Source: Arthrobacter sp. NIO-1057
GTDB taxonomy: Bacteria > Actinomycetota > Actinomycetes > Actinomycetales > Micrococcaceae
Direction of reading: 5' to 3'
Assembly: GCF_900094805.1 (NCBI RefSeq)
Contig: NZ_FMAT01000001.1
Coordinates: 1,126,196 to 1,190,195 of the forward strand
DNA length: 64,000 nt
The position numbers and the translations under genes were made by a program. Within the stretch, counting starts at the first letter, position 1. Each line of letters starts with the position of its first letter. Positions 45,214 through 54,131 of this stretch are shown here, in pieces. The notes under the pieces were generated by a model that saw only the letters and a list, made by a program, of their open reading frames with translations, searched no databases and had not been told where the DNA came from.

Positions 45214-45639
45214 ATGAACAAATTGAAACCATCAGAAAAATTCGGATTCGGACTATACCTAGCGCTCGTCACTCTTTTAGCAGGCGCACCAGTCTTGTTA
45301 GGTTTTTTCGTGCCTCTATGGTCCTCGCAAGTCGGTGAACCGAAAAACGGCATACTGCTCTGGTCGCCATTTCTGACAGTTGTTTTTGTCCTGATCATCC
45401 TTGTTCTAGGGGAAATATCCGACCGACTCGTACTCAGGGTGTTCAACAGCGCAAGCCGAGCCGCCACCCAGACCTTACAGACGCTTCTGTCCTTTGTTGT
45501 CATGCTCGGCTGCTATCGACTGGTCATGACCGATTACCGTGCGGCACTTATCGCGTCCGTTACAGCAACTCTGGGATATCTACTCTTTTCACCGCTGATC
45601 AATATGTTGGCAAAGAAGTCGGCACGAACAGAACCCTAA
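45214..45639 (+). CDS. Small integral membrane protein, unknown function
   Basis: The 141-residue protein has four likely transmembrane helices, at about residues 12-34, 47-67, 84-102 and 108-126. Short charged loops include GEISDRLVLRVFNSASRAATQ between helices 2 and 3. A basic C-terminus (KKSARTEP) suggests both ends are cytoplasmic. I recognise no family. It lies between two members of the lipoprotein triplet, so a joint function at the membrane is possible but unproven. The start has only a weak GATAGGC upstream. Confidence 0.6.
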   Translation: MNKLKPSEKFGFGLYLALVTLLAGAPVLLGFFVPLWSSQVGEPKNGILLWSPFLTVVFVLIILVLGEISDRLVLRVFNSASRAATQTLQTLLSFVVMLGCYRLVMTDYRAALIASVTATLGYLLFSPLINMLAKKSARTEP

Positions 45640-45787
45640 ATCTGCTCAACCGTCGAATCAGGTGCTTCGTCTCACGTACTTTTCCACAAGCTCAAAAACC
45701 GATAGCTTCCATCGCTTGTACTCTGAGTGCATTCCGAGGATTCCCCTCTGAACAAGCGAAGTATCGAGCCTATGTGAAGGAATCAGT

Positions 45788-46286
45788 ATGTTGAGGAAAG
45801 CCGCCACCACAATCGTCCTTCCACTTACTTGCTTGCTTGGCCTGTCTAGTTGCTTGTTCATCAGCAGAAGTTCCTCTCGGCGAGCCGGGAGCGTCTATCG
45901 TCGAGACAAAGTTATCCATCAGTGAGACCTGCGATTTGATCGATGACTTGGCAGTGAAACATAACGTTGAAGAAGAGCGTGCGTTGGCAGACATAGCTCT
46001 CCTGGCAAAAAATACGCAGCCAATGATTGATTTTCAAGCGACGAGCATACTCATATTTGACGAAGTGGCCAGCCGCGCAAGTGATGACAACATGCGAAAT
46101 GCGCTGTACGCGCAGGTCCGTAATTACCAGTTGATCAAAAAAGTCATTGGGGATCACTCAAGTGATGATCCGTCACTGTCAACAGCAGTTCAAGACGTTA
46201 AAAATCGGCTTAACCTCGATGCCATGCCGTACATACAAGAATCGTGTCCTGGTTCAATTGTGAATCCTTCGAGCGACAGTCCATAG
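45788..46286 (+). pseudogene. Frameshifted small lipoprotein, paralogue 2 of the triplet
   Basis: The true start is ATG 45788, five bases after AAGGAA. It encodes MLRKAATTIVLPLTC and then runs out of frame to a stop at 45923. The rest of the protein (SISETC...QESCPGS, to 46286) is in another frame. The shift falls in TTGCTTGCTTG (45829-45839). Removing one TTGC gives a continuous signal peptide ending LVAC, with Cys22 exactly as in both paralogues. The downstream frame alone could start only at a TTG (45837) without most of the signal. It is either a pseudogene, a repeat-length variant or a sequencing error. Confidence 0.8.
45829..45839 (+). repeat. TTGC tandem repeat at the lipoprotein frameshift
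   Basis: TTGCTTGCTTG is two and three-quarter copies of a tetranucleotide within the signal-peptide codons of the middle lipoprotein gene. A change of one unit switches the reading frame. Confidence 0.75.
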
Positions 46287-46434
46287 CATGTTGTGAATGC
46301 CAGAGTCTTCCCGTGAGGAATGGACTCCGTGACGTGTTGGTTCGAAGAGAACACAACTTGTGTAGGCTTAAAACAACGTTGACAAGGGAATCAAAATCTT
46401 CTGATCAACCGAAGATCTCTACGCAAGGAAATTC

Positions 46435-46875
46435 ATGCTCAAAAAGGTTGCGGCCAGTACCGCCGCGCTGGCGCTTCTCACCGTATCTCTGGCAAGTTGC
46501 TCATCGGGGAAGCTAAGTACCCAAGAAACCTGCAACTTCATCAATGGTCAGGTGGCCGAGAAGAATCTTGAGCAGAAGGCCGACGATGTCAGTGAGCAAG
46601 TTTTCGCCGGTGACACCAAAGAATACGCGAAAATCATGCATGAGTTCGAGGCGATCCTTACGGAAGCTGCCTCGAGGAGTAAAGATAAGAAGCTTGTTGC
46701 TGCTCTTAATGAGGCTTCGACGCAGAACCATGAGGTTGCCGAACTGATGGCCCAGGGCACGAGTGAGAACGTCACTGAAATCTCTGAGAAGATCGCCGCG
46801 TTAGAAACTGATGAAGCGTCTGAAGCTACCGCCTATTTGGATGAGTCCTGCCCGGATATGGCCAGCTTCAGCTAA
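46435..46875 (+). CDS. Small lipoprotein, paralogue 3 of the triplet
   Basis: The 146-residue lipoprotein has signal MLKKVAASTAALALL and lipobox LASC, with Cys22 as anchor. The mature N-terminus SSGKLSTQETC is nearly the same as in paralogue 1, and the end DESCPDMASFS keeps the second conserved cysteine. The middle is helical with many Glu, Lys and Ala. AAGGAAATT precedes the ATG. A bidirectional terminator follows, shared with rplQ. The function is unknown; the cysteine pair and lipid anchor indicate a role on the outer face of the membrane. Confidence 0.8.
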   Translation: MLKKVAASTAALALLTVSLASCSSGKLSTQETCNFINGQVAEKNLEQKADDVSEQVFAGDTKEYAKIMHEFEAILTEAASRSKDKKLVAALNEASTQNHEVAELMAQGTSENVTEISEKIAALETDEASEATAYLDESCPDMASFS

Positions 46876-46920
46876 CCCTTGGTTTAGCTTGTAACTCCCC
46901 CGGATGTAGCTGTTTAAAGC

Positions 46921-46967
46921 AAAAAGATTCCCGTTGTCTCCTTTCGGATTCAACGGGAATCTTTTTA
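46921..46967. terminator. Bidirectional terminator between lipoprotein gene and rplQ
   Basis: AAAAAGATTCCCGTTG (46921-46936) pairs with CAACGGGAATCTTTTT (46951-46966), giving a stem with A/T tracts on both sides. Confidence 0.93.
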
Positions 46968-47004
46968 TCACCGCTTAGGGTGAGAGCTTCAGCTCAAAGG
47001 GGAC

Positions 47005-47469
47005 TTACGCCTCTTCGGTAGCCTCTGCCTCAGGTGCTTCAGCAGCCTTCTCGGTAGCCTTGGTGGCTTCCTTGACGACAGCCTGCTTTGGCGAAACTGG
47101 CTCCATCACGAGCTCGATAACTGCCATAGGAGCGTTGTCGCCCTTGCGGTTACCAATCTTGGTGATGCGGGTGTAGCCACCCTCGCGGTTTGCCATTGCT
47201 GGTGCGATGTTCTCGAACAGTTCGTGAACGATCGACTTGTTGGTGCGCGAACGCGAAGCGATGACAGCCTGAACGCGACGACGCGAAGCCAGGTCTCCGC
47301 GCTTTGCGAAGGTGATCAGGCGCTCTGCGTGTGGACGCAGACGCTTTGCGCGGGTCAGGGTGGTGGTGATCTTCTTGTTCTCGAAGAGCTGTGCCGACAT
47401 GTTAGCGAAAATCAGTCGCTCATGTGCTGCACTGCCGCCGAGACGCGGACCCTTGGTAGGGGTAGGCAT
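47005..47469 (-). CDS. rplQ: 50S ribosomal protein L17
   Basis: The 154-residue large-subunit protein has conserved [52 protein letters not shown] and [25 protein letters not shown]. An Ala/Glu-rich C-terminal tail ([16 protein letters not shown]) of about 35 residues extends beyond the enterobacterial form, common in actinobacteria. TAGGAG lies seven bases before the ATG. It is the last gene of the rpoA unit. Confidence 0.98.
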   Translation of the reverse strand: MPTPTKGPRLGGSAAHERLIFANMSAQLFENKKITTTLTRAKRLRPHAERLITFAKRGDLASRRRVQAVIASRSRTNKSIVHELFENIAPAMANREGGYTRITKIGNRKGDNAPMAVIELVMEPVSPKQAVVKEATKATEKAAEAPEAEATEEA

Positions 47470-47552
47470 GGTGGTTCTCCTAGATGAATAACCCGTCCGG
47501 AACGATCTTCTCGTGCCGGCGGATGAAGTAGTGTGTCGCTAGACGCGGGTCT

Positions 47553-48554
47553 TTACAGACCTTCGTCGTATTCGTCGCCATCTTCGAGGGCGCTACGAGC
47601 GGCCAGATCAAAGCCTGGAGGGGAATCCTTCAGGGCCAGACCCAGTTCAACCAGCTTGGCCTTGACTTCGTCAATGGACTTGGCACCGAAGTTACGGATG
47701 TCCATCAAGTCGGCCTCGGAGCGGGTAACGAGTTCACCCACAGAGTGGATGCCCTCACGCTTCAAGCAGTTGTACGAACGAACGGTCAGTTCCAGATCCT
47801 CGATCGGCAGTGCCATGTCCGCAGCCATAGCTGCGTCCGTTGGCGACGGGCCGATTTCGATACCTTCAGCTGCAGTGTTCAGTTCGCGGAACAAGCCGAA
47901 CAGTTCAACCAGGGTGGTACCTGCGGATGCAACTGCATCACGCGGGGCGATCGATTCCTTGGTCTCCACGTCAACGATCAAACGATCGAAGTCGGTGCGC
48001 TGCTCAACACGGGTAGCCTCCACGCGGAAGGTCACCTTCAGAACTGGGGAGTAGATCGAATCCACAGGGATGCGACCGATCTCGCCGTCAACGTTCTTGT
48101 TCTGAGCTGCCGACACGTAGCCACGGCCGCGCTCAATGGTCAGTTCCATATCGAACTTGCCATTGGCGTTCAAGGTGGCGATGTGCAGATCAGGGTTGTG
48201 GAACTCCACACCGGCTGGCGGGGTGATGTCCGCTGCAGTAACGATGCCTGGGCCCTGCTTGCGCAGGTAGGCAACGACTGGCTCGTCGTGCTCAGAAGAG
48301 ACCGACAGGTTCTTGATGTTCAAGACCAGTTCGGTGACGTCTTCCTTGACACCGGCTACGGTGGTGAACTCGTGCAGTACTCCGTCAATTCGAACACTGG
48401 TAACAGATGCACCAGGGATCGAGGAAAGCAGGGTACGGCGAAGCGAATTACCTAGGGTGTAACCAAAGCCTGGCTCCAGTGGTTCAATGACGAACCGGGA
48501 GCGGTTTTCGGCAACTACTTCTTCGGTCAGGGTTGGGCGCTGCGTAATGAGCAC
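47553..48554 (-). CDS. rpoA: DNA-directed RNA polymerase subunit alpha
   Basis: This 333-residue subunit nucleates RNA polymerase assembly. The N-terminal domain (about 1-230) carries [35 protein letters not shown]. The C-terminal domain (about 250-315) that contacts UP elements and activators carries [23 protein letters not shown] and [20 protein letters not shown]. The GTG start at 48554 follows AAAGGAAA. It lies between rpsK and rplQ, the standard order. Confidence 0.98.
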   Translation of the reverse strand: MLITQRPTLTEEVVAENRSRFVIEPLEPGFGYTLGNSLRRTLLSSIPGASVTSVRIDGVLHEFTTVAGVKEDVTELVLNIKNLSVSSEHDEPVVAYLRKQGPGIVTAADITPPAGVEFHNPDLHIATLNANGKFDMELTIERGRGYVSAAQNKNVDGEIGRIPVDSIYSPVLKVTFRVEATRVEQRTDFDRLIVDVETKESIAPRDAVASAGTTLVELFGLFRELNTAAEGIEIGPSPTDAAMAADMALPIEDLELTVRSYNCLKREGIHSVGELVTRSEADLMDIRNFGAKSIDEVKAKLVELGLALKDSPPGFDLAARSALEDGDEYDEGL

Positions 48555-48660
48555 TTACATTTCCTTTCAGCGAGCGTCCGCTATATGACGCTTCACGGGG
48601 GTGGAAACGACGGTAGCCAAAGGTGGCCGTTCGTCTTTTGCAGGCGAATGAGTCCAAGAT

Positions 48661-48696
48661 AGTCACCGGAGCACTCTTGCGAATGCTTCGGTGACT
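48661..48696 (-). terminator. Hairpin between rpsK and rpoA
   Basis: AGTCACCGGAGCA (48661-48673) pairs with TGCTTCGGTGACT (48684-48696) with one G-U pair. It lies in the 167-base spacer and may attenuate transcription into rpoA or stabilise a processed end. No T-tract follows on minus. Confidence 0.45.
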
Positions 48697-48721
48697 TCTT
48701 AGGCCTAGCCTAGCGAATCAA

Positions 48722-49123
48722 TTAGACGCGGCGACGCTTTGATGGGCGGCAACCGTTGTGAGCGCTTGGGGAAACATCCTGGATGGATCCAACCTCAAGG
48801 CCAGCAGCCTGCAGCGAACGGATCGCGGTTTCGCGTCCCGAGCCTGGGCCCTTGACGAAAACGTCAACCTTGCGCATGCCGTGCTCCTGAGCGCGCTTTG
48901 CAGCAGCTTCAGCAGCCATCTGGGCAGCGTATGGGGTCGACTTACGCGAACCCTTCATGCCTACCTCGCCAGCCGAAGCCCACGAGATAACAGCACCAGT
49001 TGGATCGGTGATCGAAACAATGGTGTTGTTGAAGGTGCTCTTGATATGCGCCTGTCCCTGCGCAATATTCTTTTTGTCCTTGCGACGCGGCTTACGTACC
49101 GCTCCACGAGTCTTTGGGGGCAT
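48722..49123 (-). CDS. rpsK: 30S ribosomal protein S11
   Basis: The 133-residue platform protein has conserved [46 protein letters not shown] and the closing [33 protein letters not shown] directly precedes the ATG. It follows rpsM by 43 bases. Confidence 0.98.
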   Translation of the reverse strand: MPPKTRGAVRKPRRKDKKNIAQGQAHIKSTFNNTIVSITDPTGAVISWASAGEVGMKGSRKSTPYAAQMAAEAAAKRAQEHGMRKVDVFVKGPGSGRETAIRSLQAAGLEVGSIQDVSPSAHNGCRPSKRRRV

Positions 49124-49166
49124 TTCTTCTCCTACGAAAAAAGTATTTGAGTTAGATCGCTAAGAT

Positions 49167-49541
49167 TTAGCGAGTCTTCTTCTTACCGGCGACGGTACGC
49201 TTTGGTCCCTTACGGGTACGTGCGTTGGTCTTGGTGCGCTGACCGCGGACCGGCAGGCCCTTACGGTGACGAATACCTTCGTAGGATCCGATCTCGACCT
49301 TACGGCGGATGTCAGCCTGAACCTCACGGCGCAGGTCACCTTCTACCTTGTAAGTGCCTTCGACGAAGTCGCGCAGCTGCACGAGCTGATCATCGGTGAG
49401 ATCCTTAACGCGAGTGTCCGGGTTGATACCGGTCGCTGCGATGGTCTCTTCTGCACGGGTCTTGCCCACGCCGTAGATGTAAGTCAGCGCGATGATTACG
49501 CGCTTCTCGCGTGGAATATCCACGCCTGCTAAACGAGCCAA
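49167..49541 (-). CDS. rpsM: 30S ribosomal protein S13
   Basis: The 124-residue head protein contacts the P-site t[32 protein letters not shown] and [23 protein letters not shown] are diagnostic. The frame extends upstream to 49556, but the family start (M-A-R-L-A-G) corresponds to the TTG at 49541, eight bases after AAAGG. S13 here is therefore read from a TTG codon. Confidence 0.97.
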   Translation of the reverse strand: MARLAGVDIPREKRVIIALTYIYGVGKTRAEETIAATGINPDTRVKDLTDDQLVQLRDFVEGTYKVEGDLRREVQADIRRKVEIGSYEGIRHRKGLPVRGQRTKTNARTRKGPKRTVAGKKKTR

Positions 49542-49690
49542 GTGGCTACCTTTCAACGAACGGAGGTCTGGAGCAGTACCATCCGTGATTTCTCACGGCC
49601 CCGGCCTCCGAATCCGGGGGTACACCAGGACTTACGTCCTAGCTGATACTGCCTATTTCGACTACGCGTGGGAATCCCGTAAATACGGAA

Positions 49691-49804
49691 TTAGCCCTGA
49701 CGCTGCTTGTGGCGTGGGTTCTCGCAGATCACCATGACGCGACCATTGCGGCGGATTACCTTGCACTTGTCGCAGATCGGCTTCACGCTAGGGTTAACCT
49801 TCAA
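49691..49804 (-). CDS. rpmJ: 50S ribosomal protein L36
   Basis: The 37-residue zinc-binding protein [14 protein letters not shown]... has the intact Cys11-Cys14-Cys27-His32 metal site (the zinc-containing C+ form) and the closing [10 protein letters not shown]. Translation begins at TTG 49804 with GAGGAG eight bases upstream. It is too short for routine gene lists but unmistakable between infA and rpsM. Confidence 0.96.
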   Translation of the reverse strand: MKVNPSVKPICDKCKVIRRNGRVMVICENPRHKQRQG

Positions 49805-49931
49805 GGGTTTACTCCTCTTGCGGTTGCAGTTAATTGTGGAGCAGTAAAAAGCTTGCCCAAGGACAATCATTGAGCGAACAGCTTGATCTTTCGATCAAAT
49901 TGTTCGCACAGAAAGTCTTAGGTCTGCAGAT

Positions 49932-50153
49932 TTACTTGTAGCGGTAAACGATACGACCCCGGTTGAGATCGTATGGGCTCATTTCAACCTGCACTCGGTC
50001 CTCTGGGAGGATTCGAATGTAGTGCTGACGCATCTTACCCGAGATAGTGGCGAGCACTACGTGTCCATTTGGCAGCTCCACGCGGAACATCGCGTTCGGC
50101 AGTGCCTCCGAGACGGTGCCCTCTACCTGGATGACGCCTTCCTTCTTGCCCAT
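49932..50153 (-). CDS. infA: Translation initiation factor IF-1
   Basis: The 73-residue S1/OB-fold protein blocks the ribosomal A site during initiation. The sequence [49 protein letters not shown] is near-universal. It starts at ATG 50153. Since map ends in a terminator upstream, infA probably begins a new transcription unit with rpmJ, rpsM, rpsK, rpoA and rplQ. Confidence 0.98.
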   Translation of the reverse strand: MGKKEGVIQVEGTVSEALPNAMFRVELPNGHVVLATISGKMRQHYIRILPEDRVQVEMSPYDLNRGRIVYRYK

Positions 50154-50325
50154 TTTCCCCGCTAACTTTTTTTGTTGGTAGTTTTCACCAACAAGTAATT
50201 GGTTCTAGTTCTCGAACAGTGATTTCAAAACATAGAATTTTGGGCACACTTAATTCGGGAACCAACAGTCAACGATACGCTATTCACCCGATGAGTGCCA
50301 ATCGTTCACTGAGCAAAATAATGTT

Positions 50326-50363
50326 AGATCCAGCACGCAACTCGTTCAGTGCGTGCTGGATCT
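50326..50363 (-). terminator. Terminator after map
   Basis: A perfect 13-base stem, AGATCCAGCACGC (50326-50338) with its complement at 50351-50363, lies 20 bases after the map stop. The following minus sequence is AACATTATTTT, a broken T-tract. Confidence 0.8.
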
Positions 50364-50382
50364 ATTGATTTTCAAGTCTAAG

Positions 50383-51216
50383 TTATGCCTTGATCGGTGA
50401 CGGAGTCACGCCGAAGGGAGCCAGACCGGACTCTCCCCCATCGTGTGCCGAGAGCACCCAGATGCCACCGAGGTGGAAAGCTACGGTGTGTTCCCACTGC
50501 GAAGCATTGGACTTATCGTTGGTGACCACAGTCCAGTCATCTTCCAGCACCGAGGTTTCAATCCCGCCACGAACCAGCATTGGCTCAATAGCTAGGGCCA
50601 TGCCCGGCTTGATGCGCGGACCACGGTGACCGGAGTTGTAGTTCAGGACATCCGGCGCCATGTGCATGGCCGAACCGATGCCGTGGCCGCAGTAGTCTTC
50701 TAGGATTCCTAGCTCATCTCCTGGCTGGCTGGTGACGAACTCATCGATGGCCTGACCGATCTGGCCGATGAAGCGGGCATTAGCCGCGGCAGCGATACCT
50801 GCCCACATGGCCTGCTCGGTGATGTCACTGAGGCGTTGGTCAGCTGGGTCGATGTTCTTCCCCACCAGCACGGTGCGTGCTGAGTCGGAATGCCACCCGT
50901 CAACGATGGCTCCACCGTCAATCTTGAGCACGTCACCATCTTTGAGTTCATAATCTGATGGGAAGCCATGTACTACTTCGTGGTTCACCGATGCGCAGAT
51001 GTTCGCTGGGAAGCCGTGGTAGCCCAAGAAGTTGCTGGTGGCATTGTTGCGCTCGAGGACCTTGCCGAAGACCTTGTTAATTGCTTCGGTGGTCACGCCA
51101 GGGCGAGCCATGGCCACTGCTTCGTCCAATGCTTCTGCCAGCACGAGGCCGGCCTGACGCATCTTCAGGATTTCGGAGTTGGATTTGTACTCAATTTTCG
51201 GCTGTCCAAAAGCCAA
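50383..51216 (-). CDS. map: Methionine aminopeptidase, type I
   Basis: The 277-residue di-metal enzyme removes the N-terminal methionine. The metal ligands appear in LKIDGGAIVDGWHSDSARTVLVG (two Asp), CGHGIGSAMHMAPDVLNY (His), LAIEPMLVRGG (Glu) and the final Glu in QWEHTVAF. FPANICASVNHEVVHGFPS provides the substrate-side His. The start is a TTG at 51216, seven bases after GGGG. It lies 121 bases after adk behind a terminator. Confidence 0.96.
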   Translation of the reverse strand: MAFGQPKIEYKSNSEILKMRQAGLVLAEALDEAVAMARPGVTTEAINKVFGKVLERNNATSNFLGYHGFPANICASVNHEVVHGFPSDYELKDGDVLKIDGGAIVDGWHSDSARTVLVGKNIDPADQRLSDITEQAMWAGIAAAANARFIGQIGQAIDEFVTSQPGDELGILEDYCGHGIGSAMHMAPDVLNYNSGHRGPRIKPGMALAIEPMLVRGGIETSVLEDDWTVVTNDKSNASQWEHTVAFHLGGIWVLSAHDGGESGLAPFGVTPSPIKA

Positions 51217-51270
51217 TGTGTTTCCCCTAGCTTGAGAGTGGATCCGTCAAAAGAGCGATCCATGAAAAGT

Positions 51271-51319
51271 ACGCAGGGACCGAGCTGCAACGTTCATTGT
51301 TGCTGCGCGATCCCTGCGT
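51271..51319 (-). terminator. Terminator after adk
   Basis: ACGCAGGGA (51271-51279) pairs with TCCCTGCGT (51311-51319), with an inner GCTGCAAC/GTTGCTGC stem. ACTTTTC follows on minus, 20 bases after the adk stop. Confidence 0.85.
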
Positions 51320-51337
51320 GATGTTCTTCTTTGTACC

Positions 51338-51910
51338 TTAGGCGTTGACGTTCAACGCTGCCAGTACACGCTCGGTTACTTCGTCAATCGCTCCCAGGCC
51401 GTCGACCTTACGCACGATGCCGCGTTCCTCGTAGCGATCCACAACAACGCGAGTCTCCTCGTTGTAGAGGCTCAGGCGGTGACGGATGACCTCTTCGGTA
51501 TCATCTGCACGGCCTTCGATCTCTGCACGCTTGAGCAGACGGGCGACCAGTTCATCATCATCGGCGGTCAGCTGCAGAACAGCGTCTAGGGCGATGCCCT
51601 TGTTTGCCAGCATTGCGTCCAGTGCGTCTACCTGTGCGCTGGTGCGTGGGTAGCCATCGAGCAGGAAGCCGTGAGCGACGTCGTCCTGGTTCAGACGGTC
51701 TTCGACCATGTTGTTGGTTACCGAATCAGGTACAAAGTCACCGTTGTCAATGTACTTGCTTGCTTCGATTCCTAGCGGGGTGCCACCCTTGACGTTGGCA
51801 CGGAAGATGTCACCGGTGGAGATGGCAACAATGTTCAGACGCTCGGAGATCTTTACGGCCTGGGTACCTTTGCCGGCACCGGGAGGTCCAATAATTAGCA
51901 GTCGACTCAT
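51338..51910 (-). CDS. adk: Adenylate kinase
   Basis: The 190-residue kinase equilibrates AMP, ADP and ATP. The P-loop is IIGPPGAGKGTQA (about 6-18), the AMP site is ISTGDIFRANV, and the lid begins at GFLLDGYPRTSAQVDAL. It is the short form without the long zinc lid, usual for actinobacteria. Its ATG overlaps the secY stop by four bases, so it is translationally coupled to SecY. Confidence 0.97.
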   Translation of the reverse strand: MSRLLIIGPPGAGKGTQAVKISERLNIVAISTGDIFRANVKGGTPLGIEASKYIDNGDFVPDSVTNNMVEDRLNQDDVAHGFLLDGYPRTSAQVDALDAMLANKGIALDAVLQLTADDDELVARLLKRAEIEGRADDTEEVIRHRLSLYNEETRVVVDRYEERGIVRKVDGLGAIDEVTERVLAALNVNA

Positions 51911-53211
51911 CGCAGTAGCCCTTCATAGTTTCGTTGCTGCATTTGAGCATTGATTTGTTTGACGGTTTCCAATCCCACACCAACCATAATGAGGATCGAT
52001 GTACCACCAAATGGGAAGCTCTGATCAGCGTTGAACAGCACGAAGGCAATTAGTGGGATCAACGCAACGAACGCCAGGTACAGCGCGCCCGGGAAAGTAA
52101 TTCGAGAAATCACATACTGAAGGTACTCAGCGGTTGGACGTCCAGCACGAATGCCTGGAATGAATCCACCGTACTTCTTCATGTTGTCTGCTACCTCAAC
52201 CGGGTTGAAGGTAATTGCAACATAGAAGTAAGCGAAGCCGATGATCATCAGCGTGTAGACCAGCATGTACCACGGCGAGGAGGTTGAGGAGTGCTCCTGC
52301 AACCACATTGCCCACTGTGGCAGCGTGCCATCATCATTCTGGTTGAACTGCACCAGCATCTGAGGCAGGGCCAAGATGGAGCTGGCGAAGATCACTGGGA
52401 TCACGTTCGCCATGTTCAGCTTCAAAGGAATGTAGGTGGAAGTACCACCCACGGTGCGACGGCCCACGGTGCGCTTGGCGTACTGCACTGGAACACGACG
52501 CTGGGACTGCTCCACAAATACCACCAAGGCCACAATCAGCAAACCAACCAGCAGCACACCGATAAAGGTCATGATGCCCTGTGCCTGCATGATCGAACCC
52601 ATTGCGGATGGGAAGCCTGAAGCAATGGAAATGAAGATCAGGATGGACATGCCGTTACCGATACCGCGTTCGGTGATCAACTCACCCATCCACATGATCA
52701 GGCCAGTGCCCGCAGTGAGAGTGATGACCATCAATAGGATCACGATCAGTGAATCATCTGGAACCAGCGGCAGAGAACAGCTTGGGAACAAGCTACCGGT
52801 ACGAGCCAGAGTCACCAGAGTGGTGCCCTGCAAGAGAGCAAGGGCGATGGTGAGGTAACGCGTGTACTGCGTGAGCTTCGCCTGGCCGGCTTGGCCTTCC
52901 TTATGCAAGGTCTCGAAGTGCGGGATCACCACACGCAGCAACTGGGTGATGATGGACGCCGTAATGTACGGCATGATTCCCATTGCGAAGATGGAGACCT
53001 GCAACAGGGCGCCGCCACTGAACAGGTTCACGAAAGAATAAAGTCCACCGGTGGTTTCACCCATTGCCAGACACTGCTGAACGTTGCTGTAATCAATGCC
53101 CGGAGCGGGAATGAATACACCGACACGATAGATCGCGATGATCCCAAGCGTGAACAGCAACTTGTTGCGCAGATCAGGCGTCCGAAAAACTCGGGCTATG
53201 GCGCTGAACAA
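51907..53211 (-). CDS. secY: Preprotein translocase subunit SecY
   Basis: The 434-residue protein forms the ten-helix channel of the Sec translocon. The start region MFSAIARVFRTPDLRNKLLFTLGIIAIYRVG and the plug-adjacent SGGALLQVSIFAMGIMPYITASIITQLL are diagnostic. The cytoplasmic loop with KRTVGRRTVGG and the C-terminal IGVETVKQINAQ-type tail complete it. The TTG start at 53211 has a perfect AGGAGG five bases upstream. A long hairpin after rplO precedes it, so secY-adk may form its own unit. Confidence 0.97.
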   Translation of the reverse strand: MFSAIARVFRTPDLRNKLLFTLGIIAIYRVGVFIPAPGIDYSNVQQCLAMGETTGGLYSFVNLFSGGALLQVSIFAMGIMPYITASIITQLLRVVIPHFETLHKEGQAGQAKLTQYTRYLTIALALLQGTTLVTLARTGSLFPSCSLPLVPDDSLIVILLMVITLTAGTGLIMWMGELITERGIGNGMSILIFISIASGFPSAMGSIMQAQGIMTFIGVLLVGLLIVALVVFVEQSQRRVPVQYAKRTVGRRTVGGTSTYIPLKLNMANVIPVIFASSILALPQMLVQFNQNDDGTLPQWAMWLQEHSSTSSPWYMLVYTLMIIGFAYFYVAITFNPVEVADNMKKYGGFIPGIRAGRPTAEYLQYVISRITFPGALYLAFVALIPLIAFVLFNADQSFPFGGTSILIMVGVGLETVKQINAQMQQRNYEGLLR

Positions 53212-53402
53212 GCGTCCTCCTGAAGTATGTGCTTGAGCCTAGGAAGAGATTCTTCCTATGACCTAACGATTCTAGCCGTGAACAGTACCATCCTGCCAAA
53301 TACGCCACACGAATTAGACGCAAATATTTACGGATAGGAATGTTTATGACCTAATCAACCAAGCTTTGAATAGGTTCTTGGAAAGTTTTCTCGCCGAGAG
53401 CA

Positions 53403-53450
53403 GAATGGCCCCGGTTCACGTTGATGACTCAACGTGAACCGGGGCCATTC
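53403..53450 (-). terminator. Terminator between rplO and secY
   Basis: A perfect 20-base stem, 53403-53422 with 53431-53450 and loop GATGACTC, lies directly after the rplO stop. It is long and GC-rich, but the T-tract is poor. Confidence 0.85.
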
Positions 53451-53466
53451 AAAGGCTAACCCTGAT

Positions 53467-53919
53467 TTAGAGGGTGTTTGCCGAGCCGCCAGCAGCAGCG
53501 ATCTTCTCGGAAGCGGAAGTCGAGAAGGCGTCAACCTTCACGTCAACCTTAACCGTGATCTCGCCGGTGCCCAGGACCTTAACAGGCTGGTTCTTGCGAA
53601 CAGCGCCCTTGGCAACCAGTGCCTCTACGGTGACTTCGCCACCTTCTGGGAACAATTCCGAGATCTTGTCCAGGTTTACAACCTGGAACTCGACGCGGAA
53701 TGGGTTCTTGAAGCCGCGCAGCTTTGGCAGACGCATGTGCAGCGGAAGCTGTCCACCTGCGAAGCCTGCCTTCACCTGGTAACGAGCCTTGGTACCCTTG
53801 GTACCGCGACCTGCGGTCTTACCCTTAGAACCTTCACCACGACCAACGCGGGTCTTGGCGGTCTTTGCACCTTCTGCTGGGCGCAGGTGGTGAATCTTCA
53901 GTGCTTTTTCTTCAGCCAT
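53467..53919 (-). CDS. rplO: 50S ribosomal protein L15
   Basis: The 150-residue large-subunit protein begins [36 protein letters not shown] and contains [24 protein letters not shown] and the closing [22 protein letters not shown]. It is the last gene of the rplN-to-rplO unit, two bases after rpmD. Confidence 0.98.
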   Translation of the reverse strand: MAEEKALKIHHLRPAEGAKTAKTRVGRGEGSKGKTAGRGTKGTKARYQVKAGFAGGQLPLHMRLPKLRGFKNPFRVEFQVVNLDKISELFPEGGEVTVEALVAKGAVRKNQPVKVLGTGEITVKVDVKVDAFSTSASEKIAAAGGSANTL

Positions 53920-53921
53920 CT

Positions 53922-54128
53922 TTACTTCGCCTCCTCAACCTTCAACAGGTGTGGAACCTTGTTGACCATACCAACAGTCACAGGGTCAGCGGAGCGGACA
54001 ACGGTCTGTCCGATGCGCTTCAGGCCCAACGAGCGAACAACGTCGCGCTGGGACTGGTTACCACCGATGATGGACTTGATCTGGGTGATTTCCAGCTTGG
54101 CGTCGCTTGGAACAATGTTCTTAGCCAT
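53922..54128 (-). CDS. rpmD: 50S ribosomal protein L30
   Basis: The 68-residue protein has the L30 body [55 protein letters not shown]. It lies three bases after rpsE, and its stop is two bases before the rplO start. Confidence 0.97.
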   Translation of the reverse strand: MAKNIVPSDAKLEITQIKSIIGGNQSQRDVVRSLGLKRIGQTVVRSADPVTVGMVNKVPHLLKVEEAK

Positions 54129-54131
54129 TGA

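Noticed and set aside
45837-46286. Middle lipoprotein read as an intact gene from TTG 45837
   Set aside because: This start lacks most of the signal peptide and a ribosome binding site, whereas the ATG at 45788 has both but is in another frame; a frameshift explains the data better.
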